From: an uncultured Micromonospora sp.
GTDB taxonomy: Bacteria; Actinomycetota; Actinomycetes; Mycobacteriales; Micromonosporaceae
Assembly: GCA_937951935.1 (NCBI GenBank)
Contig: CALGAM010000192.1
Location: forward strand, 1 to 31,790
Reading direction: 5' to 3'
DNA: 31,790 nt
Numbering within the stretch: position 1 is the stretch's first letter; every line of letters starts with the position of its first letter. Position numbers and translations under genes: made by a program. The notes under the pieces are model-generated. The model was not told the DNA's origin. It made no database searches and was given only the letters and a program-made list of their open reading frames with translations. Below, in pieces: positions 7,340-14,501 of this stretch.

Positions 7340-8803
7340 TCAGGCACGGCGCCCCGGATCCCGTCCGTCGGGTCCCGGACCGACTCCCACCCGCTGCGGG
7401 TCGGGTTCACCCGGCCGGCTGTCGTCCCCGGCCACGGGCCCGGTGGCACCGGCCAGCCGCTGCGGCGTCAGGTCGTAGCCGCGCATGACCAGCACCGCCA
7501 GCCCGATGAGCAACGCCGGCAGCACCGTGAAGCCGAGCAGCACCCCGAGGCGGGCGCTCGCCGGCTGCGCCGCCGCGGTGCCGGTCGAGGAGGGGACGTA
7601 CCCGAACAGCTGCAGCACCAGGCCGTAGATGCCGGGACCGAGCGCCAGGCCGAACGTCTCCCCCGCCGTCCAGAGCCCGGTGAAGACGCCGGCCTGGCGG
7701 CGTCCGGTCCGTGCCGTGTCGTGGGCGATGCAGTCGGGCAGCATCGCCATCGCGAAGACCTGCTGCCCGGCGTACCCGGCGCCGACCACCGCCACCACCG
7801 CGTAGACCAGCCCCACCGGCAGCACCGGCGCGGCGAGCAGCGCCAACACGCCGCCGGCCAGGATCAGCGACGCCACGACGAAGGCCCGGGCCTTGCCCAG
7901 GCGGGCTCCGGCCCGGTTCCACAGCGGCATCACCAGCAACGCCGGGCCCACGAAGCACGCGAACAGCACCGTCGGACCGGTCTGCGGGTCCCGCAGGATC
8001 TGCTCGGCGAAGTAGTCGACCCCGGCCAGCACCGTCGCGATCCCGGCCGACTGCACGACGAAGCAGACCAGCAGCAGCCGGAACGGCCGGTTGCCCGCCA
8101 CCACCGCGAACTGGGCACGCAGGCTCGGCTCACTGGCCACCACGACGTCGGCCGGTGCGGCCCGGGTGCCGAGGAACGCCCCGACCGCGCCGACCACGAC
8201 CAACGCCGCGACGAACAGGCCGAGCCAGCGGTGCCCGGCCACCCCGTCCCCGCCGGCGGTCACCACCAGCGGCGCCGCCGCCCCGGAGACCAGGATCGCC
8301 ACCGCCAGGACGGCGACCCGCCAGGCCATCAGCCGGGTCCGCTCGGCGTAGTCGGAGGTCAGTTCGGCCGGCATCGCGACGTAGGGAACCTGGAAGAACG
8401 CGTACGCCGTCGCGGCGAGCAGGAACGCCACCGCCACGTACCCGGCGGCGGCCGGACCGGCGTCCCCGCCGAACGGGGCGGCGAAGATGGCCGCGAAGAG
8501 GACCGCCAGGGCGAACCCGCCACCCAGCAGGTACGGCCGACGGGCACCCCAGCGCGACCGGGTCCGGTCCGAGATCCGCCCGGCGATCGGGTTCACCAGC
8601 ACGTCCCACGCCTTGGGCAGCAGCACCAACAGCGCGGCCACCCCGGCGGCCACGCCCATGGTGTCGGTCAGGTACGGCAGCAGTACCAGGCCGGGCACCG
8701 TGCCGAAGGCTCCGGTGGCGAGCGAGCCGAGCGCGTACCCGGCGTGCACCCGCCGGGGCAGGTGGGCCGGGGGCAGGCCGGCCCGGGGTGGCGGGGCGTC
8801 CAT
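7340..8803 (-). CDS. GPH/MelB-type sugar:cation symporter family transporter (MFS_2)
   Basis: Integral membrane transporter of 487 residues with about 12 hydrophobic segments. The loop DVLVNPIAGRISDRTRSRWGARRPYLLGG after the second or third helix and PYVAMPAELTSDYAERTRLMAWR near the middle of the N-half are hallmarks of the glycoside-pentoside-hexuronide (MelB-like) branch of MFS transporters. The last 40 residues are Pro/Gly/Asp-rich and probably cytoplasmic tail. It precedes the PLP lyase by 33 bases on the same strand. Possible substrates are sugars, glycosides or lipids; the MFS_2 family also contains lysolipid transporters, which would fit the lyase neighbour, but this is speculation. 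The start at 8803 is the first in-frame ATG; the start of the next gene is 187 bases away and divergent. Confidence 0.85.
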   Translation of the reverse strand: MDAPPPRAGLPPAHLPRRVHAGYALGSLATGAFGTVPGLVLLPYLTDTMGVAAGVAALLVLLPKAWDVLVNPIAGRISDRTRSRWGARRPYLLGGGFALAVLFAAIFAAPFGGDAGPAAAGYVAVAFLLAATAYAFFQVPYVAMPAELTSDYAERTRLMAWRVAVLAVAILVSGAAAPLVVTAGGDGVAGHRWLGLFVAALVVVGAVGAFLGTRAAPADVVVASEPSLRAQFAVVAGNRPFRLLLVCFVVQSAGIATVLAGVDYFAEQILRDPQTGPTVLFACFVGPALLVMPLWNRAGARLGKARAFVVASLILAGGVLALLAAPVLPVGLVYAVVAVVGAGYAGQQVFAMAMLPDCIAHDTARTGRRQAGVFTGLWTAGETFGLALGPGIYGLVLQLFGYVPSSTGTAAAQPASARLGVLLGFTVLPALLIGLAVLVMRGYDLTPQRLAGATGPVAGDDSRPGEPDPQRVGVGPGPDGRDPGRRA

Positions 8804-8990
8804 GCGCCGGAATGGTACTGGCGTGGTCGTCGCCGGTCACCGGTCGGAGCTTCCGCTGATCACCGGTGTTGCCCTACCGTGCGACGTGGTCGCCTGCTCG
8901 ACCCGAGCAGCGTGTCCGCTCACCCGGTATGCCGGGCCCGGGGCGGGCGATCATCGCAGTGCTCGGTACGCCAGACGAGGAGCGAGCCGG
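8804..8990. other. Divergent intergenic region transporter / response regulator
   Basis: 187 bases between divergently oriented genes, expected to contain both promoters. I see no convincing -35/-10 pair. The only decisive site is GAGGAG (about 8979) 9-10 bases upstream of the response-regulator ATG. Confidence 0.4.
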
Positions 8991-9647
8991 ATGCGCATCC
9001 TGTTGGTCGAGGACGACGTCCGGGTGGCCGGTGCGATGGCCTCCGCGCTGTCCCGGCGCGGGTACGACGTCGAACGCGCCGCCACCGCCGCGGCCGCGCT
9101 CGCCGCCGCCCCCTGTGACCTGGTGCTGCTCGACCTCAACCTCCCGGACGGCGACGGGGTGGAGGTCTGCCGCATCCTGCGTCAGCGCAACGCCCAGCTC
9201 GGCATCATCGCGGTGACCGCCCGGGGCGAGGAGCGGGACCGGATCGTCGGGCTGCGGATGGGTGCGGACGACTACGTCGTCAAGCCGTTCTCCATGGCCG
9301 AGCTGGAGGCCCGGATCATCGCCGTGCTCCGGCGTACCAGCTCGGTCACGCCCCGTCCGGAGACCATCGAGGTCGGCCCGGTCTGGATCGACGCCGCCGC
9401 CCGGCTGGTCACCGTGCACGGCCGGGCCGTCGCCCTGACCCGCAAGGAGTTCGACATCCTGCTGTCGCTGGCCCGCCAGCCGGGCGCGGTGGTGCCCCAC
9501 GAGCGCATCGTGCTGGACGTCTGGCCCACCACCGGGGCGGCCCGGCACACCGTCGAGGTACACGTCGGGTCGCTGCGCGCCAAGATCGGCGACCCCGACC
9601 TGGTCCAGACCGTGCGTGGTGTGGGATACCGGCTCCGGGCCGCGTAG
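8991..9647 (+). CDS. OmpR/PhoB-family response regulator
   Basis: Cytoplasmic transcription regulator of 218 residues activated by phosphorylation. The receiver domain (1-115) has the acidic pair Glu7-Asp8-Asp9, the phosphoacceptor Asp48 (LVLLDLNLPDGDG), Thr76 and Lys98 (VVKPF). The C-terminal winged-helix domain (about 125-217) has the typical LTRKEFDILLSLARQPGAVVPHERI and VEVHVGSLRAKIG ... VRGVGYRL motifs. The ATG at 8991 follows GAGGAG. The gene is 12 bases upstream of a histidine kinase gene and co-transcribed with it. The pair converges on a TAXI solute-binding lipoprotein gene, an arrangement that recalls TctD/TctE-type systems controlling tricarboxylate uptake; the ligand is unknown. 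Confidence 0.93.
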   Translation: MRILLVEDDVRVAGAMASALSRRGYDVERAATAAAALAAAPCDLVLLDLNLPDGDGVEVCRILRQRNAQLGIIAVTARGEERDRIVGLRMGADDYVVKPFSMAELEARIIAVLRRTSSVTPRPETIEVGPVWIDAAARLVTVHGRAVALTRKEFDILLSLARQPGAVVPHERIVLDVWPTTGAARHTVEVHVGSLRAKIGDPDLVQTVRGVGYRLRAA

Positions 9648-9659
9648 ACCGGAGTCGAC

Positions 9660-11081
9660 GTGCGCCGACGCCTGGTTTTCAGCTACTCGCTGCTGATGAT
9701 CCTGGTTCTGCTCGCCCTGGAGACCCCGCTGGCGATCACCCTGGCCAACCGGGAGACCGAGCGGGTCCGGGCGGACCGGCTCGCCGACGCCAACCGGTTC
9801 GCCTCGCTCTCCGGTCCCGCGCTGCGCAGCGGCAGGGTCAGCGCGATCAACGACGAGCTGCGGCGCTACCGCGAGCTGTACGGGATCGACGCCGCGCTCG
9901 TCGACCGCGAGCGCCGGTCCGTGGTCAGCGCCGGTGCCCTGGCCACCACGGAGCTGACCGAGCCGGCGCTCTCCGGCGCCCTGGCCGGACGGCAGACGAC
10001 CGTCCCGGACGTCGTCTGGCCCTGGCGGGCGACACCGCTGGTGGTGGCCGTACCCGTGGACGACGGCGGCGAGGTGATCGGCGCGGTGGTCACCGTGTCC
10101 GCCACCCACCGGGTACGGCGGACCGTCACCGCCTGGTGGACGATCCTCGCCGCGATCGGGTTGCTCGCCGTCTCCGCCGGGGTGATGACGGCGTTCCGGT
10201 TGGCCGGCTGGGTGCTCCGTCCGGTGACCGTCCTCGACGTGGTGACCCACGACATCGCGGCCGGCAACGGCAGCGCCCGGGTGCCGACCCAGCAGGGGCC
10301 GCCCGAGCTGCGCCGGCTCGCCGCCAGCTTCAACGAGATGGCCGACGCGCTGGCCGACGCCCTGGAGCGGCAACGCGCCTTCGTCGCGCACGCCAGCCAC
10401 CAGCTGCGCAACCCGTTGACGGCGCTGCGGTTGCGGGTCGAGGAGCTGGGGCCGAGCCTGACCGACGAGTACGGCCGCGAGGAGCACCGCCGCGCGCTGG
10501 AGGAGACCGACCGGCTGGCCCAGGTGCTGGACGGGCTGCTCACCCTGGCCCGTACCGAGCGGGCCCAACACAGCCTGGTGGTGGTCGACGCCGCCGCGGT
10601 GGCGGCCTCCCGGGTCGCCGCGTGGCAGCCGCTGGCCAACCACCGGAAGATCACCCTCGACCTGCGGGAGGTCGAGGCCCCGGCCTACGCGCACACCGTA
10701 CGGACCGGGCTCGACCAGGTGCTGGACGCGTTGATCGACAACGCGGTCAAGTTCGGGCGTGCCGACGGCCGGGTCGAGGTCTCGGTCCGGCACCGCGACG
10801 GCGGGGTGGTGGTCCGGGTCCAGGACGACGGTCCCGGCATGACCGAGCAGCAGCTGGCGTCCTCCACCGAGCGGTTCTGGCGGGCGCCGGACGCGCAGAA
10901 CATCGACGGTGCCGGGCTGGGGCTGGCCATCGTGGCCGGGCTGGTCGACGCCTCGGGCGGACGGCTCACCATGCGCTCGGTCGAACCGACCGGCCTGGCG
11001 GCCGAGGTGTGGTTGCGGGCCGCCGAGCCACGGCCGGGCGGCGTCGGGCCACCGGCGGTGAGCGGTCCGTCGGCGAACTGA
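9660..11081 (+). CDS. Membrane sensor histidine kinase
   Basis: Partner kinase of the upstream response regulator, 473 residues from a GTG at 9660. Layout: transmembrane helix about 4-29, extracytoplasmic sensor region about 30-155, second transmembrane helix about 158-180, HAMP about 180-235, dimerisation/phosphoacceptor domain with His247 (FVAHASHQLRNPLTALRLR), and a C-terminal ATPase domain with N box DALIDNAVKFG, G1 DDGPGM and G2 GAGLGLAIV. The Pro-rich last 20 residues are not conserved. The sensor domain is about 125 residues, enough for a PAS-like or double-PAS fold, and could contact a ligand-loaded binding protein. Its stop lies 16 bases from the stop of the oppositely oriented TAXI lipoprotein gene. 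Confidence 0.93.
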   Translation: MRRRLVFSYSLLMILVLLALETPLAITLANRETERVRADRLADANRFASLSGPALRSGRVSAINDELRRYRELYGIDAALVDRERRSVVSAGALATTELTEPALSGALAGRQTTVPDVVWPWRATPLVVAVPVDDGGEVIGAVVTVSATHRVRRTVTAWWTILAAIGLLAVSAGVMTAFRLAGWVLRPVTVLDVVTHDIAAGNGSARVPTQQGPPELRRLAASFNEMADALADALERQRAFVAHASHQLRNPLTALRLRVEELGPSLTDEYGREEHRRALEETDRLAQVLDGLLTLARTERAQHSLVVVDAAAVAASRVAAWQPLANHRKITLDLREVEAPAYAHTVRTGLDQVLDALIDNAVKFGRADGRVEVSVRHRDGGVVVRVQDDGPGMTEQQLASSTERFWRAPDAQNIDGAGLGLAIVAGLVDASGGRLTMRSVEPTGLAAEVWLRAAEPRPGGVGPPAVSGPSAN

Positions 11082-11097
11082 GCGGAGGCGCCGGACC

Positions 11098-12063
11098 TCA
11101 GGGTTTGTGCGTGCGGTAGTACCGGGCCGCACCGGGGTGCAGCGGCAGCGGCGTGGTGTTGATCGCCGACTGGAGGTTCAGCCTGGCCGCCGCCGGGTGC
11201 GCGGCGGCGAGTTCGTCCCGCCGTTGCATCAGCAACCGGGTGACGTCGTAGGCGAGCCGCTCCGGCAGGTTCGCGGTGACGACCAGGTAGTTCGGCACCG
11301 CCACCGTGGTCACCGGCTCGGTGCCGTACGCGGAGGTGGGGATGTCCCGGCCGACGTACACCTCCCGGTAGGACCGGCGCAGCGGTTCGACCCACGCGCC
11401 GAGGTCGACGAAGCGGGCCGGGGTCTCGGCGGCGAAGTCGGCGACCGCCTTGACCGGCAGCCCGCCCGAGAAGAAGAAGGCGTCGACCTGGCCGGCCCGC
11501 AGCGCCGCCACCGAGTCGTCGATGCCGAGCCGGAGGGTCTCGGCCAGCTCGTCCATCACGCCCGCGACCTCGAGTACGCGGGTCGCGGTGACCGCCGTAC
11601 CCGACCCGGGTGCGCCGATCGACACCCGATGCCCCCGCAGGTCCTCCAGCCGGTGGATCGGACCCTGCGCCCGGGTGACCAGGTGCAGCAGGTCGTCGTA
11701 CACCCGCGCGACCGCGGTGAGGCCGGTGCCGTCGGTCCCTCCGGCCGGAAGGATGTCGGCCTGGGTGAAGCCGAGTTCGGCCCGACCGCTGGAGACCAGC
11801 TCGACGTTCTCCGCCGACGCCGCCGTCACCAGCACGCTCGCGGACACCCCGGGCAGCTCGCGGTTGAGGATGGTGGCCAGGGACTGGCCGACCGCGTAGT
11901 AGACGGCGGTCGCGCTGCCGGTGGCGATCCGGAGCCGGACAGGCTCGGCGCGGTGTGACGTGCAGCCGGTGACGGCGTGGGACACGATGGCGAGCAGCAC
12001 CGCGGAGGCAAGGCAGGCGAACCGCCGAGCGGCCGGTTTCCGCTCCGACCAGTTCCCGGCCAC
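11098..12063 (-). CDS. TAXI-family (TRAP-type) solute-binding lipoprotein
   Basis: Extracytoplasmic ligand-binding protein, 321 residues from the GTG at 12063; in-frame starts further upstream (to 12180) add an unconserved, arginine-rich stretch. The N-terminus has a basic region, a hydrophobic segment and a lipobox VTGC, so it should be membrane-anchored. The core LRIATGSATAVYYAVGQSLATIL, VLVTAASAENVELVSSGRAELGFTQADI and RVSIGAPGSGTAVTATRVLE are characteristic of TAXI-type TRAP binding proteins, which bind glutamate, glutarate or other carboxylates. No TRAP membrane subunits are encoded nearby. The gene converges with the two-component operon (16 bases between stops) and diverges from a WhiA-like gene. 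It may deliver ligand to a distant permease or act as a co-sensor for the kinase. Confidence 0.88.
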   Translation of the reverse strand: MAGNWSERKPAARRFACLASAVLLAIVSHAVTGCTSHRAEPVRLRIATGSATAVYYAVGQSLATILNRELPGVSASVLVTAASAENVELVSSGRAELGFTQADILPAGGTDGTGLTAVARVYDDLLHLVTRAQGPIHRLEDLRGHRVSIGAPGSGTAVTATRVLEVAGVMDELAETLRLGIDDSVAALRAGQVDAFFFSGGLPVKAVADFAAETPARFVDLGAWVEPLRRSYREVYVGRDIPTSAYGTEPVTTVAVPNYLVVTANLPERLAYDVTRLLMQRRDELAAAHPAAARLNLQSAINTTPLPLHPGAARYYRTHKP

Positions 12064-12142
12064 CCCACCACCACCCCGGTACCGTCGTACGCACCGCAAA
12101 TTTTCCTCAAGCCTTGCAGCGATGTCTACCGCCCGGCCACGC

Positions 12143-12157
12143 CAACGGACACCGTTG
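12143..12157. promoter_or_regulatory. Palindrome CAACGG-ACA-CCGTTG overlapping a TTGACG hexamer
   Basis: Exact 6-3-6 inverted repeat in the 134-base divergent region between the TAXI lipoprotein gene (start 12063) and the WhiA-like gene (start 12198). Its right arm overlaps TTGACG (12155-12160), a good -35 match for the plus strand, though no clear -10 follows at 17 bases. It could be an operator for the divergent pair. Short dyads arise by chance in GC-rich DNA, so confidence is moderate. Confidence 0.4.
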
Positions 12158-12197
12158 ACGTAGCTGTTCGTCGCGCGCACGGGGGACAGAAACAGAA

Positions 12198-12839
12198 ATG
12201 ATCGTGGAAACCGAGGCCCGCCGGCCCAGGCCGCTGCGGGCGCAGCCCGCGGGGATCGACCGGCTGGACCGGGCCTCCCTACCGGACGCCTTCGAGGCGG
12301 CGTGCCTGACCCGATGTATCCGCGCGGTGAGCGTGCGGCAGCCAGCCGATCTCCTCGCCGAGTTCAACTCGGCCGCCGCCGCCGCTCGCCTGGCGGAGCT
12401 GCTGTCCCGGTTCGGCCCGCCACCCCGGCCGGAACGGGTCGTCGCCGGGCTCCGGCGCCGCTACGAGCTGCATCGGCTGCACGCCGTCGAACCCGACCAG
12501 CAGGCCCTGCTGGCCAGCGGCTGGCGCCAGGGCCGCAGCGTGCTGCTGGACCCGTCCGCGACCGGCGCCACGGCGCCCCGGCACGCGTGCCGCCAGGAGC
12601 TCGCCGCCGCCGCGTGGCGGGCCGCCCTGCTGGCCGCCGGACGCCACGTCCGCACCAGCGTCCTCGGGGTACGCCTCGCCGACACGGAACTCGCGGCGGT
12701 GCTGGTCCGCAGTGCCCACCTGCTCGGTGCGACCGCGACCGTCGCCCGCCGCTCGGGCTGCCTGCTGGTGACCGTGCCGGGCGCCGAGAAGGAGCGGATC
12801 CTGCGGCACGGTGTCCGCCCGGTCGCGCTGGCGAGCTGA
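12198..12839 (+). CDS. Uncharacterised protein resembling the N-terminal (LAGLIDADG-like) part of WhiA, no HTH
   Basis: 213-residue soluble protein without signal or membrane segment. Read against WhiA from memory, it aligns end to end with the LAGLIDADG-like portion: the segment around 57-70 (AAAAARLAELLSRFG) with WhiA's ARRLRKE region, YELHRLH at about 91 with RYVLRV, QALLASGWRQGRSV with EALARQTGLLD.RGRPV, ELAAAAWRAALLAAG at about 134-148 with DAEAAWRGAFLAHGSL, and ELAAVLVRSAHLLGATATVARRSGCLLVTV at about 156-185 with the second repeat. It stops about where WhiA's C-terminal helix-turn-helix would begin. WhiA is a sporulation regulator of about 325 residues, so this could be a shortened paralogue lacking DNA binding. 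Codon use is normal for the window, so it is a real gene. The resemblance is by eye; function is unknown. Confidence 0.6.
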   Translation: MIVETEARRPRPLRAQPAGIDRLDRASLPDAFEAACLTRCIRAVSVRQPADLLAEFNSAAAAARLAELLSRFGPPPRPERVVAGLRRRYELHRLHAVEPDQQALLASGWRQGRSVLLDPSATGATAPRHACRQELAAAAWRAALLAAGRHVRTSVLGVRLADTELAAVLVRSAHLLGATATVARRSGCLLVTVPGAEKERILRHGVRPVALAS

Positions 12840-12929
12840 CCGGCGGGCGGCGCACCCCACGCCCCGCGGTACCGCGGCGACCCCGACGCCCCACGCCGGT
12901 CGCGCCCGCGCCACCGGCCGGCCACCGTG

Positions 12930-13235
12930 TCACTCCTCCGGCCACCAGGCCGCCGCCATGTCCACCCCGGCGCCCCGCAGCGGTGTCCCCTCGGCGACCA
13001 GCCGGGCGCGGGCCTCGGACTCGTGGCCCGGTGGCAGCCGGCCGGCGGCGGTGACCACCCGGTGCCAGGGCACGCCCGCGCCGTACCGGGCCATGATCGA
13101 GCCGACCAGCCGGGGGGACGAGCGGCCGGCACGGTCGGCCAGGTAGTCGGCGATCGCGCCGTAGGACATGACCCGCCCCGGCGGGATGCGCTCGACGAGC
13201 GCCAGCACCTCTTCGACGTACTCCTCCGGCGTCAT
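12930..13235 (-). CDS. Alkyltransferase-like protein (MGMT family, catalytic Cys replaced by Trp)
   Basis: Small 101-residue relative of the DNA-binding domain of O6-alkylguanine-DNA alkyltransferase. The helix-turn-helix region IPPGRVMSYGAIADYLADRAGRSSPRLVGSIMARY is intact, but the active-site PCHRV is PWHRV, with Trp57 in place of the cysteine. Known alkyltransferase-like (ATL) proteins carry this substitution: they bind and flip alkylated guanines without removing the alkyl group and pass the lesion to nucleotide excision repair. The length equals that of a stand-alone ATL. It is divergent from proB (64 bases between starts) and convergent with the WhiA-like gene. There is no reason to link it functionally to proline synthesis. 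Confidence 0.9.
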   Translation of the reverse strand: MTPEEYVEEVLALVERIPPGRVMSYGAIADYLADRAGRSSPRLVGSIMARYGAGVPWHRVVTAAGRLPPGHESEARARLVAEGTPLRGAGVDMAAAWWPEE

Positions 13236-13299
13236 GAGCTGCCACGATATGGGAACCCGGGAGGGCCCGGGAGATCACCTTCCGTGGCGGCGGAGCAGA

Positions 13300-14466
13300 A
13301 TGGTACGAGTGCGGGAAGCAGTTACCTCAGCGCGCCGGATCGTGGTGAAGGTCGGCTCGTCCTCGCTGACCACGGCCGCCGGCGGGCTGGACGCCGAACG
13401 GGTTGACGCGCTGACCGACGTACTCGCCGGCTGGCTGGCCACCCGGCCACCCGAAGCCGGCACGACCGGACGCAGACGCGCCGCCGACCGTCGGGAGCTC
13501 GTCCTGGTCTCCTCCGGCGCGATCGCGGCGGGCCTGGCGCCCCTCGGGCTCACCCGGCGCCCCCGTGACCTGGCCACCCAGCAGGCGGCGGCGAGCGTCG
13601 GGCAGGGACTCCTGATCGCCCACTACACCACCGGCTTCGCCCGGCACGGCCGCACCGTCGGGCAGGTGCTGCTCACCGTCGACGACGTCACCCGCCGGGC
13701 CCGCTACCGCAACGCCTACCGCACGCTGCGGAAACTGCTCGACCTCGGTGCGGTGCCGATCGTCAACGAGAACGACACGGTCGCCACCGACGAGATCCGG
13801 TTCGGTGACAACGACCGGCTGGCCGCGCTGGTGGCCGCGCTGGTCCACGCCGACCTGCTGGTCCTGCTCTCGGACGTCGACGCGCTCTACAGCGGCGATC
13901 CGGCCCGCCCCGGTGCGGTCCGGATCGCCGAGGTCCGCGACGAACGGGATCTCGCCGGGGTGGCGATCGGTCGGGCCGGCCGGTCCGGCGTCGGCACCGG
14001 TGGCATGGTGACCAAGGTCGAGGCGGCCCGGATCGCCACCGGCTTCGGCATCCCGGTGGTGCTGACCGCCGCGTCGCTGGCCACGGAGGCGCTCGCCGGC
14101 GAGCCGGTCGGGACGTTCTTCCACCGGGTACGGCAACGCCCGGCGGCCCGACTCTTCTGGCTGGCCCACGCGACCTCGCCCCGCGGACGGCTGTACCTGG
14201 ACCGGGGTGCGGTGCAGGCGGTGGTGGCCGGCCGCAAGTCCCTGCTGCCCGCCGGGATCACCGCGGTCGACGGCACCTTCACGGCCGGCGATCCGGTCGA
14301 CCTGGTCGACGACGCCGGGGCGGCGATCGCCCGCGGTCTGGTCAACTACGACGCGGTGGAGCTGCCCAGCCTGCTCGGCCGTTCCACCGCCGAGCTCGCC
14401 GCCTCCCTCGGTCCCGCCTACGAGCGCGAGGTCGTCCACCGCGACGATCTCGTGCTGCTCGTCTGA
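13300..14466 (+). CDS. proB: Glutamate 5-kinase
   Basis: First enzyme of proline biosynthesis: phosphorylates glutamate to gamma-glutamyl phosphate in the cytoplasm. The 388-residue product has an amino-acid-kinase domain (about 12-270) with IVVKVGSSSL (Lys17), VSSGAIAAG, NENDTVATDEIRFGDNDRLAALVA and GTGGMVTKVEAARIA, then a C-terminal PUA domain (about 290-370; RGRLYLDRGAVQAVVAGRKSLLPAGI). A short Arg-rich insertion (about 50-65) separates two strands near the N-terminus. The ATG at 13300 has GGAG four bases upstream; a GTG at 13309 is an alternative, and the longer in-frame extension to 13168 overlaps the divergent ATL gene and is unlikely. proA follows after 35 bases. Activity is normally subject to proline feedback inhibition. 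Confidence 0.95.
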   Translation: MVRVREAVTSARRIVVKVGSSSLTTAAGGLDAERVDALTDVLAGWLATRPPEAGTTGRRRAADRRELVLVSSGAIAAGLAPLGLTRRPRDLATQQAAASVGQGLLIAHYTTGFARHGRTVGQVLLTVDDVTRRARYRNAYRTLRKLLDLGAVPIVNENDTVATDEIRFGDNDRLAALVAALVHADLLVLLSDVDALYSGDPARPGAVRIAEVRDERDLAGVAIGRAGRSGVGTGGMVTKVEAARIATGFGIPVVLTAASLATEALAGEPVGTFFHRVRQRPAARLFWLAHATSPRGRLYLDRGAVQAVVAGRKSLLPAGITAVDGTFTAGDPVDLVDDAGAAIARGLVNYDAVELPSLLGRSTAELAASLGPAYEREVVHRDDLVLLV

Positions 14467-14501
14467 GCTCCGCGCTGCCGGCCTCGGGAGATCGCTAGAG
14501 T

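Noticed and set aside
8874..11132. 752-codon minus-strand open frame
   Set aside because: Antisense to the response regulator and kinase genes, which have full conserved motifs; the minus-strand product has none.
13168..13299. N-terminal extension of ProB
   Set aside because: It would overlap the divergent ATL gene and the shared promoter and adds residues not found in ProB; the ATG at 13300 begins right before the conserved kinase strand.
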